A stretch of DNA of 64,000 nt from Forficula auricularia (taxonomy: Eukaryota; Arthropoda; Insecta; Dermaptera; Forficulidae): positions 13,978,299-14,042,298 of the forward strand of contig JALMQS010000153.1 of assembly GCA_024734495.1 (NCBI GenBank), written 5' to 3'. The notes beneath the pieces were generated by a model. That model was not told where the DNA came from and did no database searches. It saw only the letters and a list, made by a program, of their open reading frames with translations. Position 1 is the first letter of the stretch, and the number at the start of each line of letters is the position of its first letter. Made by a program: the position numbers and the translations under genes. Shown here one piece after another: positions 11,836-22,414 of the stretch.

Positions 11836-12285
11836 AATAATAAAACTTGAGCAAGATGTGAGGTAGATTTCACAAAAAACAAATAAAATAAAATTGAGTT
11901 TTGGGGGTCGGATAGGCTAGGTGGTAGTGTATCAGCCAGCTAACCAAGTGGACCCGGGTTCGAATCCTACTCGAGGTATCCGGCTAAAATTTGACCCCCG
12001 GGGTAGAGACAAATTTTAAAAAAATATTTAGTATCGTAAATTGGCTTATGGCTAGAAAGGCCGAAAAGTCAAAAAAAAAAAATTGAGTTTTGAATTCTAT
12101 ATATTTCGGGGGTGAGCCCATATTCAGGAATCAGAGAAAACTTTCTCAACTCAATTTTGTTTTACTTTTTTTTTTTTTTTTTTTGAAACCTACTTCGCAT
12201 CTTGCTCAGGTTTTATTATTATATTAAAATGTTTCACCTAGAACCTACACCTATCTCCTTAAAAGTTATTGAATCTCTTTACGTT
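11836..12285. repeat. Foldback repeat split by a SINE
   Basis: ATAATAATAAAACTTGAGCA at 11837 is matched by its inverse ending near 12225, with AAGATG-GAGGTAG and TTCACAAAA continuing inward on both arms. The same hairpin without an insert lies at 44178-44256. After the right arm comes ATGTTTCACCTAGAACCTAC, a tail that also follows the hairpin at 44257. A CTGAATATGGG-CCCGAAAT motif lies at 12103-12138 on the minus strand. Confidence 0.7.
11904..12078 (+). mobile_element. tRNA-derived SINE, copy 1
   Basis: The head GGTCGGATAGGCTAGGTGG resembles a polymerase III A box and GGGTTCGAATCC is a B box, about 35 bases apart as in tRNAs. A unique body with GACCCCCGG follows, then GGCCGAAAAGTC and an A-rich tail. 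The 14-bp duplication AAAATTGAGTTTTG flanks it exactly at 11890-11903 and 12079-12092. It is mobilised by a LINE in trans (known for SINEs). The second copy is at 35933-36150. Confidence 0.9.
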
Positions 12286-13000
12286 CTTTGATATCTACAA
12301 GATTAAGGTTATCCTATAACGGTTCACTATAATAAATATAATATATGAAAATGGTGACAAAATGGCTCTTTAGTAATAGCTTAAAACCGCTTTGACTTGT
12401 TCAGAAGAGAGCTGACCTAACTGAACCAATTATTCTGGAGGTGAAAGAGCTTCTTCCATGGAATCCTAGGTCACCTCTATTTGTCTGTGCTAATTGAATA
12501 TAATTTAGGCATTTAATAGTCTGTTGTCTTCTGCACATCACGTAATCATTACCACCATACTTTTTTGATTTATAACAGTTGTTGATTAACGGTTTAAAAA
12601 AACTACGTGATTTTTAAATCAAAAGAAAAACTACAATTTATTCCTTCTACTAAATACTTAGGTATAAATAAGAGAAAACTTATTTCGATCAAACAAAGGA
12701 ATATTAGAACTAATGAAATATAGAACTAGATAGCTGACTGCTTATTTTGTTTCGTGAAACAAAGGATTTAATACAATGGTGAAATTATGAGTTATGACTG
12801 AGTATAAGGGAAGAATATCTTAGTTATTTAATTTGTTTAATAATAATAATACATTATAATAATTAGAAGAAAAATCTGGAGATATACCAGTAGGTAGTTA
12901 AAAAGTTAACATTTTGAACAATGAGCCTGTTTCCTTTTTAAACACAAGCTATCTACACAGGAGTTTTTTAACGAGTCATAGTGGTGTTTCACAAGTAAAA
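12286..13000. other. AT-rich spacer
   Basis: No gene, RNA or clear repeat could be supported. Confidence 0.5.
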
Positions 13001-13250
13001 ATATAAAAATTAAAAATTCCTTTAATTATATTTTTGGAGTTTTATTTTACTCAATACATATTTCGGGTTTTGAGCCCATCCATCATGAGTCTACAAAAGA
13101 CTTTGTCTTTACAAAAGAAATACTAATATGTTTCACTATAAACCAACACCGCTTTCCCTAAATGTTATTGACAAGTTATTCAGTTTTATTGTCTCCTTCA
13201 ATATATAAAAATTCTGCTACTCTCGGCAAAAACTTTCAATTTATTCAGTT
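13001..13250 (-). repeat. Repeat with a hammerhead-like hairpin core (family E) and dispersed tail
   Basis: On the minus strand it reads ATGATGGATGGGCTCAAAAC and then CCGAAATATGTATTGAG: a GGG/CCC stem between a TGATGGA element and GAAAT. The right part (13186-13245) is the inverse of 2050-2107, with TCTGCTACTCTCGGCAAAAA. It is non-coding. Confidence 0.5.
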
Positions 13251-14152
13251 TTATATAACATTCTTGGTTAATATAGATATGTAATCCAATATCGCGAAAT
13301 ATAGAATACATATGAAAATAATATAAAATATTGAATGTCCCTACACATATTGTGTAATTTTGATTGTCTTTAAAAAGTAAGCCTTCTTGATCAGGAAGTT
13401 TTTTATCAAGTTGAACCAAACGGGATTAAGTAGCCAACGGACTCTCATCAAATGAACCATAAGCAGTTTAATTATCAACACTTAAAGAACACTTCAGAAG
13501 TAGGAGCGGAAAAATTGTGAAATTCTAAAGAAATTTTAATTAATATCCCCATGAATGATTTAAACCTTAAACCTTACAAGCTACAGCTAAAAACTCATAA
13601 TAATAAAATTACACACATTACCTATTTATTTTTTAATAGTTTTAGTTGAAAAAAATATTTTAGATTAATGGCTAGTGAAAAAATTATATAAGGAGAATTA
13701 TAATAGTGAAACTACATTTTAAAACATAAGAGCCTAAACTACGGACGTACGTTGTCTAAATTAAAAACAATTAAAAAAACTTGAATCTTAATTTTGATTA
13801 AGAAATGTAATGCACTTAATTCTATGACAATTATATATTTGATGGGTAGGAGAGAACTTGAGGATTAAAATAAATTTAGGTAAAAAAATTTTTTGTCAAA
13901 ATAAATTTTATTTAGGGGTTTATATGCTAAGAACAAAATAATAATAAATAAATAAAGTAGGTTCAAATAAAGATTTTATTCAATGTTGGGTGGGCTTGGG
14001 ATCCGAGGGTTAAATAAATGGTGGGTAAAAAATATATATATATTTTATTTTATCTTATCAATTGGGAGAATAATTTTATTTTAAGAAAATATTTCATCAT
14101 AATTAAATATAGCGATATAAATAATAATTAAATTAAATATTATAATAATCTA
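13251..14152. other. AT-rich spacer
   Basis: No supported feature; it is composed of AT-rich sequence with a TATATATATA run near 14035. Confidence 0.5.
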
Positions 14153-14156
14153 TTAA

Positions 14157-14702
14157 GGTTGCTCGGACATTAAGACAATGTTGGATTAAAAATCTGAATT
14201 TTTAATATGTTATTAATCGATAACAAATACGTATAAAATAATTTTTTGAAAAAGATCTGACCAAGGGTTTTCGTGTAATTAATTATTAAAAATCAGACTT
14301 TTAACACGTAGTGAATAGGGAATGTTGGCTGAAAGCTTATATTTCGATTAATCTAGCCAAATCGTATGATGAGAAAAAAACAAAAAACTTTTATTTATAT
14401 AGATAAATAAATTATCGTAGGTAACGTTAAAAAAAAAACTTTCTGACTCAGGGTTTTGTAAAATATTCAAATCTAAATGATCAAAAATATCAGTCCGCTT
14501 CACTTAAAAATAAATAAATCACATGACGAGTCAAAAGAAAATTTATTATAATTATTAATTAAATTATTTCATATTTCCGATTAAAAATGATGTTAGCTAA
14601 CATCTAAATTAAAATAATTAATTTATGTGTTAAAATTTTTAATATTAGTCTAAAAAAAAAATTAGATTTTATTTTGACTAGAGGGGTACTATCGGGGCAC
14701 CC
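14157..14702 (+). mobile_element. TTAA-flanked non-autonomous element (family T3), copy 1
   Basis: The left end GGTTGCTCGGACATTA follows TTAA at 14153-14156. The right end, inverted, is GGGTGCCCCGATAGTACC, before TTAA at 14703-14706. The interior matches 18583-19068 in inverted orientation, including CGATTAATCTAGCCAAATCG. No coding capacity. Confidence 0.75.
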
Positions 14703-14706
14703 TTAA

Positions 14707-15376
14707 CGCAAGTCACTACTTTTTCAGAAAGAAGAATCAAAGAAAATAGATGCCGATAGATGAAGAATGAAATTTTAAGAAGAAAGTCTCCAGGTTACCC
14801 ACTATTATGAGATGTTTTATTTCTATAGGAATAGGAACAAGGGAAAAATCCAACGATTGCACAATTCGAAAAGACCCTTTTATTTCTCCCCGCTACCTTT
14901 CCTTTTTGGAGCTTCCACGCCCCTTAGGACCAGATGGACGTGCACCTTGACTTGACACCTGGAGGAAATGCTCTTTCACTTTGCCTTGTTTAGAACTTGT
15001 CTCGTTAGCCTGTATAATAAAACTCGAAATTCATTTTTAAAAAGATACACAGTAAAAGCTCCTTATTTGTGGCTTCGGAGTAAAAATTTCTAAGCAGCTT
15101 TTTTTTATTAGCAATCATAAAATTTCATATTCATAATCGAAATTGCAATAATTCTATATTAGAAGTAAAAGAATTGCAATTCGCCTGCTTTTGGAAACTT
15201 GTTTAGAGATGGAAGAAACAATGATCATTGGTTTAATAAAATCTAAGTAATTTCTTCTATAAGTCATTTATTTGAAATTCATCACTAATATTTTTTTAAT
15301 TTTTAATTTTCTTTGGCCCCAATAGTTCCTTACATTTGTACTTAGGACCAAAGTTTACGTTTAGAAACATTTTATT
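14707..15376. other. Spacer without a recognised feature
   Basis: Bases 14840-15010 are less AT-rich (CTTCCACGCCCCTTAGGACC), but no open frame or known motif was found. The rest is AT-rich. Confidence 0.4.
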
Positions 15377-15802
15377 GTAGTTGTTTCACCATATAGGTTT
15401 TCTTAGGATTTTTTTGAAATATTGGTGGTAAGATAATAATTAATAAATAATGAAAAATTTACACTAAAAACAAGCTGGCAACAAAGCATTTATTTAACCT
15501 AAAAGTGGGTTAACTTTAGTACTGTTTTTGACGTTTTTTCGCTTCAGCCATTGTCGCAACAGCTTTCAATCGCTTATTAAGAACTTTTTGTTTTATAAAT
15601 CTTCCTTTATAATGTACTTTATCTGACATTTCTATGATAAAATATATACAAGTTCGGACAGTGTTGTCAAACGAGCACGGGATTGGCTAATAGTGGTACA
15701 TAAACAGGAAAAAGTTTTGCGCTTATGAATTATGAATCCTTATTGTCTGTTCTATATACTCTAGCATTAACTTTTTGCTAGTATTGTCGCGAAACAACTA
15801 CC
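15377..15802 (-). mobile_element. Family T1 element, inverted copy
   Basis: The right end, read inverted, is GGTAGTTGTTTCGCGACAAT, next to TTAT at 15803-15806 (TTAA with one change). The left end is GTAGTTGTTTCACCATATAG. The interior carries the T1 words GCCAGCTTGTTTTTAGTG and ACTCTAGCATTAACTTTTTG, inverted relative to 50862-51556. It is shorter than the 0.7 kb copies. Confidence 0.75.
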
Positions 15803-15819
15803 TTATGGTCTTTTATTTA

Positions 15820-15905
15820 AACAAAATCTCAAATGTAGACTGGTTTCGAAATAATGTAGATTGTTTCAAAGAAACCAGTCTATGCTTGAGATTTTGTTAA
15901 AAAAA
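15820..15905. repeat. Short perfect hairpin
   Basis: AACAAAATCTCAAATGTAG through ACTGGTTTC is inverted as GAAACCAGTCTATGCTTGAG ATTTTGTT, with a spacer of about 20 bases. It lies beside the T1 element and is probably a MITE remnant. Confidence 0.6.
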
Positions 15906-17279
15906 TTAACTAAAACAGGTTAGACGTGAGTAAATACTATGCACAAATGTACTATACGTAAGGAGATTTGACTGTGTATAATTCTAAATCAGTGGATAGC
16001 TTGTACCGGAAATACTTTGACGGGGTGTAATCGTAAAGAATCTAAAAGATAGAGGCCTATAAGTCCCTAATCTCTTCTTTTAGGGTTCACAAATAATTTT
16101 AGTGAAATCCAACAAAATTAGAATCCGTTTTAATAATGAATTCCCAAACGATTTCAACCTAAAAAAAAACCGTGAACCATGTTGCCTAACTTCACGGATA
16201 AAATTTTCAAAGCTTTTTTCCACGATTTCAAAGATATTTTAAAATAAGAAATTTTTTTTTTCTCTCTGGTACACTACTTTAAGACTTTTGAAAGTTAAGT
16301 TAATATCGATTTAGTAAACTTGTGATAAGTTCAGTGATTTTATGAGCGGATACATACGATTTCACCAACAGGTTTAAAGAAATTAACTAAATCTTCATTG
16401 GTGCATACGACCCGACAGGTTTTTTTTTATAGAACCTAAATTATCATTTAATCTGAAAATCTTATTTTAATCAGAACTATAAATATATGAAATTCTTTCT
16501 TTTTATCATTTGATTTTAACAAAATTCTTTTGATAAGGTTGAAAAGAATTTTTTGCGAGAGTAACAACGTTGTAAAATTTCTAATAAATAAAAACCAAAG
16601 AATTCAAATGAATTACTACTATTCAATTGAATGAAAGAAGACCAAATGTTTTTAAATTTATTTAATAGTATTGATTTCCTATAAAAGTTTCATCATTGTT
16701 TTTTGTATTGATTCAACAAGACTTTTATTTACTCTGGATAGACGAAGAAAATTACAAAGAGAACAAAAGTAAATGTGAACAGATTGAAAATAATATAAGT
16801 TAATTTTAGTAGTTTATAATAAGAATAAATAAAAGAGAATAAGTTAATTCAAAAGTAATTTCGCCTAATTTTTTATTTTATTTTTATTTAATTGATTCAA
16901 AAACCTTGATCACTCACGGCAACTAGTCGAAGAAAATTACAATGTGAACTGAACTTTGAAGATGTTATATGAATGGAATTCAAAAAATTGAAGTTAATTT
17001 AGATCAAATGAATGAAAGCCGAATGTTATTTATTTAAGAGTATTGATTTCCTATAAGTTTTTTTTTTTTTGTATTGATTTAACAAGACTTTCTCCCTCTC
17101 TCTAGCTAGACGAAGAAAACTTTGCAGACTTTATGAACAGAATTAAAATAATATAAGTTGGTTTTAAAAGTTAATAACATGAATGGTTTAAAGATGGTCG
17201 AATTTGCTAAATAATTTAAAATTATTGATTTCTCTTAATTTAATCAAATATATATTTGAAAAAATTGGGGAATAAAATT
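15906..17279. repeat. AT-rich region with a diverged duplicated block
   Basis: Two blocks, about 16620-16800 and 17000-17170, share the order AATGAAAG, TATTGATTTCCTATAA, TTTTTGTATTGATT-AACAAG, AGACGAAGAAAA and AATATAAGTT. A third, shorter match is at 19145-19230. No gene is visible; this looks like an old local duplication of an unknown repeat. Confidence 0.5.
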
Positions 17280-17283
17280 TTAA

Positions 17284-17539
17284 GGAGGTTCTTTCGCGAC
17301 AATCCACACAAAAAGTTTTAGCCTCGTAACCACTCTATAAATATGAAACGGAACTAAAATTTCAGCTTATGTTTTTTTAACGTGACTGTACCACTCACAC
17401 TAAGACTACCCTATGTAAAAAATGTCATTTTTAATTGCAATTATATCATGTTTGGTGTACAGTATGTGTATTATATGCTTTTAATGACTTATATTCTAAG
17501 TTTTAAAGACTTCTTGAATTTTTGCATTTGTGAAAGAAC
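17284..17539 (+). mobile_element. Family T2 element, internally deleted
   Basis: It begins GGAGGTTCTTTCGCGACAAT after TTAA at 17280-17283 and ends GTGAAAGAAC before TTAA at 17540-17543. The interior has GTTTTAGCCTCGTAACCACT as in 53597-54076, but the central 220 bases are missing. Confidence 0.75.
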
Positions 17540-17543
17540 TTAA

Positions 17544-17815
17544 ATTATGATTTTATTTAATCGTTTCTATACTCTTTGTCAAGTTACAAATTACAAAGCG
17601 AAATGAACTTATATAATTTAGAAACGGTTTGCTTATTTCCAGTTTTGATATTTTATTTTAATGTTTATTCCAAATGGAATAATAACCACTAAAAAAAATT
17701 CCAATTTAAAACATCCATTACAAAGCGAGCAAGATAATGTGCATTGATAAAATAATTTAATTCTTTTATTTCTTCAATTAATGTTCAAAGATTATTTATT
17801 AGTTTCAGAAATAAT
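17544..17815. other. AT-rich spacer
   Basis: Nothing recognised. Confidence 0.4.
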
Positions 17816-18565
17816 AAATAAAATAATTTAAAAAATTATTAATATTTATTGATACATTTACTAAACAGTTAAGGTCACCAATGGTAGATTATCTTCAGTA
17901 GTAAATTAGTCGTTATATTTCACTACTGAAGATGGCTTAGAAGTGACCGAAACTTTAGTAAATTTATCAATAAAAATTAATAATTTTTTGAATTAACCCT
18001 TGATCAATGGAAGAAAATATAAGTTTTGGAAAATGATTTATTTTTGATTAAATAAATAAATAAATATTTTATTGAACGCTTAAATAATATCTCGAAGAAA
18101 CGCCAAAGCTTCCCATCAGACTTTCATATTTAATAATTAAAAATTATTATTTCAAAAATAGAGGAAATAAAAAAAAATCTTGCCACGATATGTTTTATTA
18201 AATAAATGAACGAAATAAGGTTGAATAAGATTTGATTAAATTACTATATAGATTTCACATAAATAAAACAAATATATTTCTAAGAGTTTTATATGGGAAT
18301 ATCAACCATCTTCAGGATGTACCAGAAGTAATTTATGTGAAATCTACCTAGTAGTTTTATTAAGTCTTATTCATCCTTCTTTCTTTCAATCATTTAATCA
18401 AACATACATCGTGGAAAGTTTTTTTTACCCTCTATTTTTGAAATATTATTTTCCAAATTTTAATTATTGAACCTAAGTCGGATGGGAAGGTTTCTTCCCT
18501 AGAAGCCGAAATTTAAAAAATATAATTTTTGTTTTGTAATTTTTTTTTAAGTGTTCAATAAAATA
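17816..18565. repeat. Nested foldback repeats with hammerhead-like fragments
   Basis: The outer part, 17825-17995, is inverted around about 17905: TATTGATACATTTACTAAA at the left against TTTAGTAAATTTATCAATA at the right, with CTACTGAAGATGG and CCGAAACTTTAGTAAA on the plus strand (17923-17965). A second, larger palindrome occupies about 18000-18565; its centre near 18290 has CATCTTCAGGATG, and its arms carry GAAATCTACC-TAGTA and AAATATTTATTTATTT. Non-coding. Confidence 0.6.
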
Positions 18566-18582
18566 TTTATTTATTTATTTAA

Positions 18583-19068
18583 GGTTGCTCGGACAGTACC
18601 CCGCAAGTCAAAATAAAATTAAAAAAATTTTCGAATAAAATTTAAAATTTTAACTACATAAATTAATTATTTTAATTTAGATGTTAGCTAAAATCATTTT
18701 TAATCGGAAATATGAAATAATTTAATTAATAAATATAATAAATTAATGTCTTTTGACTAGAGTCACGTGATTTATTTATTTTTAAGTGAAGCGGACTGTA
18801 TTATTTAGATTTGAATATTTACAAAACCCTGGGTCAGAACTACTATAATTTGTCTATATAAATAAATAAGTTTTTTGTTTTTATCTCTTCATACGATTTG
18901 GCTAGATTAATCGAAATATATGCTTCCCTATTCACTACGTGTTAAAAGTCAGATTTTTAATAATAAATTACACGAAAAAAAAATTATTTTATACGAATTT
19001 GTTATCGATTAATAAAATATTAAAAATTCAGATTTTTAATCCAACATTGCCTTAATGTCCGAGCAACT
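18583..19068 (-). mobile_element. Family T3 element, copy 2 (inverted)
   Basis: It starts GGTTGCTCGGACAGTACC after TTAA at 18579-18582; the other end, inverted, is GTTGCTCGGACATTAAGGC before TTAA at 19069-19072. It is collinear with the reverse complement of 14157-14702. With that copy it forms a roughly 4.9 kb inverted pair. Confidence 0.8.
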
Positions 19069-19072
19069 TTAA

Positions 19073-20297
19073 TCAAAATTAATCATTTTTTTTAGTTTAT
19101 TCTTCAAGATGTTTTATCTAGAACCGACACCATGTTTCTTAAAAATTGAAGGTTGAATTTATTTAAGAGTATTGATTTTGGATAAGTTTTTTTTTGTATT
19201 GATTCAAGAGAATTTCTTTTTAGCAAGTCGAAGAATTTATAAACTGATTACGAAGTGAGATAAAATTTGTCGAAATGCCGGCTGGCATTTGGCAACGGCG
19301 GCCGGGGCCGGATGTGCATATGGCAAAAGAATTCTTCGAAGAAGCCGGTGAGATTGCTTTTGAGTCGAGAGGGGACCGAAGCCCCCTGGGACGAAACCAA
19401 CGGCTATAACCTTGGTTATAACCGCGAGGGCAAAAACATCGGACCAACAGAAAGAGAAGAACCGACCGAGGCACACCCTGGAAATATCGACCGACGCCGC
19501 TTAAAAAAAAAAACGAACCAACCGATCGAGACAGACAGACATACATCGTCGTGGAGGTCTGCATTTTTCAGTTTTAACAAACAGCTATAAATAAATTGAA
19601 GCAAAGGATAAGAAAAGAAAATTAAAAAAAAAAAACTAAGAGTATAGAGAAAAAAAACTAAGAGTATAGAGAAAAAAACTAAGAATATAGAAAGAAAAAT
19701 GAGGCTCTTTATGGGTGGATGCCGGAATGATGAACGCTTCTAAGAAGGTGTTAGAAAAGAAGTTAAAATTAGATAACAAGCCAGGAAAAAGGAGTTACCG
19801 CCTTTTATAACGGACAAAGATGAAAGATAAGCGTGTTTTCTGAAAATACATCTAACTACTATTTCATCAAAGAAATAAAATGCAAAGAATATTATTTGTT
19901 ACAATTTGCTAAAGATAAAAGAAAAGATTAGATAATGATTAAAAAATTAATAATTTCTTACCTTAGCACCGATCTGGTTGCCGCATTGACCAGCCTGGAT
20001 ATGTACGATTTCTCTCATGTTTCTAGATGTGTTTTAAATAAATATATATGTAAGAGGTGTAAATACGCCGATCGGGCCTGTAATCAACTGAGAGCTTTAG
20101 CGTTAGTAAGTGCTTTTATATAGCAAGGTTTAGCAAGCTCTTGGCGTGTGATGTTAATGAGGCCAGATCGAAAGGTAGAGAGACCGGGAAGGAGATCGGA
20201 GAACCGAGCGCAGTGCAACAGCCGAGACCCGGCAGATTAATTCCAGTCGCTACCGGTAGGGAGAGCGCGCGTCGCTGCCGCCGCCTCTTCAAACACA
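19073..20297. other. Unexplained region with two GC-rich islands
   Basis: Bases 19265-19500 and 20140-20290 are far richer in GC than anything nearby. The plus frame from about 19258 reads IKFVEMPAGIWQRRPGPDVH and continues AKEFFEEAGEIAFESRG before stops, which looks like eroded coding sequence. The second island allows EARSKGRETGKEIGEPSAVQ. I recognise neither. Short tandem GAGAAAAAAACTAAGAGTAT repeats lie at about 19640-19690. An old retroelement or LTR is one possibility. Confidence 0.35.
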
Positions 20298-20305
20298 ACT
20301 TTTTA

Positions 20306-20460
20306 CGAGGGGTGAACCGCGGCCTAAAATCGTGTACACCTACTTTCACTTCCACTTTCATTTCCAAGTAGAAGACAATAGAGTATCTAATGAATTCCAA
20401 AGTAAATCCAAAGTCGGTGTACACCTAATTCCAATCGCGGTAATCGCGGTTCACCCCTCG
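20306..20460 (+). mobile_element. hAT-like palindromic MITE, copy 2
   Basis: It starts CGAGGGGTGAACCGCG and ends CGCGGTTCACCCCTCG, with the 8-bp duplication ACTTTTTA at 20298-20305 and 20461-20468. It has a small internal duplication of TAATCGCGGT near the right end. Confidence 0.9.
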
Positions 20461-20675
20461 ACTTTTTATTAGAATTTCAAAGAAATTGGAGGAAAAAGTG
20501 AAGACTTTTTCAATACTCGGTACGATTCCTTTAACCCAACGAGGAAAAAAATTACGCCAAAGGTGTTTTAAGAGTAAAGTACCTGGCGGATGGAGGGTTG
20601 CTCGAAATTTTTTGTTTTAGTTAAAAAACGATATATTAATATTAGTACCTGGAACACCGAGCGATGCTCGGTAAT

Positions 20676-21340
20676 TTTTACTTTACCATACAGGGTATGG
20701 TCAAGTATTGTAATCGTGCATGAAAAAAGTGTTGTTTTTTTTTTTATTCTTTTTTCCGAAATATCTCAAAAACGGCTGAAACTATTTTGATTAAAAAAAT
20801 TGATCGAAACCATGGCATTTCGGTCTACAAAAAAGCTCTAATAAGTGAACATCGAAAAAATTATATTTTTCGAGATAATAATTGTTTTGTCAAAATGTTT
20901 GTTAGTCTGTCTGGTTGTCTGGTTGTCTGTGTGTTACCTAAATTTTTGTGGACGATTTAGCTCAAAAACTAGTGTGAATATCGAAACCAAATTTCACACA
21001 TAGTTTTGGTCCATTGAGATTAAGAGCTGATTAGATTATGGTGCATATCGACACAAAATTAAGGGGGTGAAGAGGGGGCTAAAAATTAAAAATCTAGGCC
21101 ATTTGAGCAAACTCAAAAGGGTCAAAAAATAATAATCTTAGCCATTTACCAAGCTCAACCAAATTTTGTATACATAATCAGTGGGCCCCCAGGAGTATAA
21201 AAATGCAAAAACTAACCCCCTTCCCCTTCATGATTATAAATAATTTTATTAAATATTAAATATAAGTGAGGGGCCAGTTGTATGGTAAAGTCAAGTGGAT
21301 GGCCACATCAGAACACGTCAGCTTATTTTTCAATATATAA
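20676..21340 (+). repeat. Interspersed repeat R1, near full-length copy
   Basis: It begins ACTTTACCATACAGGGTATG and TCAAGTATTGTAATCGTGCA, passes through GTTTGTTAGTCTGTCTGG, AGCTCAAAAACTAGTGTGAA and AAGAGCTGATTAGATTATGG, and ends TTGTATGGTAAAGTCAAGTG then ACACGTCAGCTTATTTTT. ACTTTACCATACA at the left is inverted as TGTATGGTAAAGT near the right. At least eight copies or pieces are in this window. The class is unknown. Confidence 0.75.
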
Positions 21341-21554
21341 ATCCAATTCGATTTTATTTGCTTTAGTTAAAAGCTATAAATTAATATTATTTTTAGTTTT
21401 AAATTCAGGTAAAAACGTCAATTTTTATGCGCAGCCAAAATAAAATTTAATTTATATTTTTACCAACGTTTTGACCCACTATGGCCATCATCAAGACGTA
21501 TCACTGGCCACAAATTTTTGAATGTAATTGCAATTAAAAATATTATTAATATAC

Positions 21555-21640
21555 ACCGAGGTTCTTTCGTAGACCTTTTTAAATTCTGAAGAAGGAGGCA
21601 CGATCCTTCGAATTGTCGGATTTTTTAAGAGAATGAAATT
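21555..21640 (+). repeat. Decayed hammerhead-like motif
   Basis: CTGAAGAAGGAGGCACGATC is followed by CTTCGAATTGTCGGATTT. It resembles the family B core at 23663, but the conserved GAAAC reads GAATT. Confidence 0.4.
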
Positions 21641-21982
21641 GATATTCTAATAAAATATTTAATTTAATTAATTAAATTCTCTAATTTTAATATATAATAA
21701 TATTTGTAATGAAATAATAGTGCGATATAGAATTAAAAATTCAATTAATTATTAAAAGAAAATTGAATAAAAATTATATATTAATAATAAATTCTTATCG
21801 AAGCAACCACCTGTGAATAATTATTTGAAAACCATCAAAAACAACTTAGCCGAAGATGAGACCGTGACAGATCGAATTGACAACCCAAAAACCCTTTAAC
21901 CCGAAAATTTCATCGAAATCGTTAGAGCCGTTTTCGAGAAATTCTATATGTATACAAGAATTGCTTGTTTAATACAATAAGC

Positions 21983-22414
21983 TTTTAAAAAATGACCTTT
22001 TTTTTGTGATTTTTAATTTTTCAAAAGGTGTGATGTTACGTGAAAGTCATTAAGTCATAATTCTATGTTTTGTCTGGGAATGGTTTGTATTAGAAAGTTG
22101 ACATTTGGAACAGGTGTAACTTATTATTAAAAACTATTTCAATTATTACCTTTTCAATAGCAACCCATTGTTTTTTAATGGTATTGATGGAAGAACGTGT
22201 TTGTTACACCTAAAAGGCTTAAGCCCGATTAGGATTAACCCTGCTTCGTGAAAATAGAAAGAGAAGAGAAAGAAATTTCAGGTAGTGGGTAAGAGTTGAA
22301 GGTAACTATTGATGTGGGTTTTGAACGACCCATATAAAGATTTGATTTATTTCTAATTTGCTGAACTTTTCATATTAAGTTCTGAAACTTTAAATCCCAA
22401 AATATAATATTATA
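21983..22414. other. Spacer
   Basis: No gene is visible. It is AT-rich, with GAGAAAGAAATTTCAGGTAG of unknown origin. Confidence 0.4.

Larger units (their letters stand above)
20641..21982 (-). mobile_element. Helitron termini enclosing an R1 repeat
   Basis: The 5' end (right side, minus strand) reads TTATTGTATTAAACAAGCAA and then TTCTTGTATACATATAGAA and AACGGCTCTAACGATTTCG, matching the Helitron at 4115. The 3' end (left) is the hairpin ACCGAGCATCGCTCGGT, then GTTCCAGGTA and CTAA followed by host T. The interior, about 20676-21340, is an R1 repeat copy. No helicase is encoded. The joining of both ends into one element is inferred. Confidence 0.6.
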
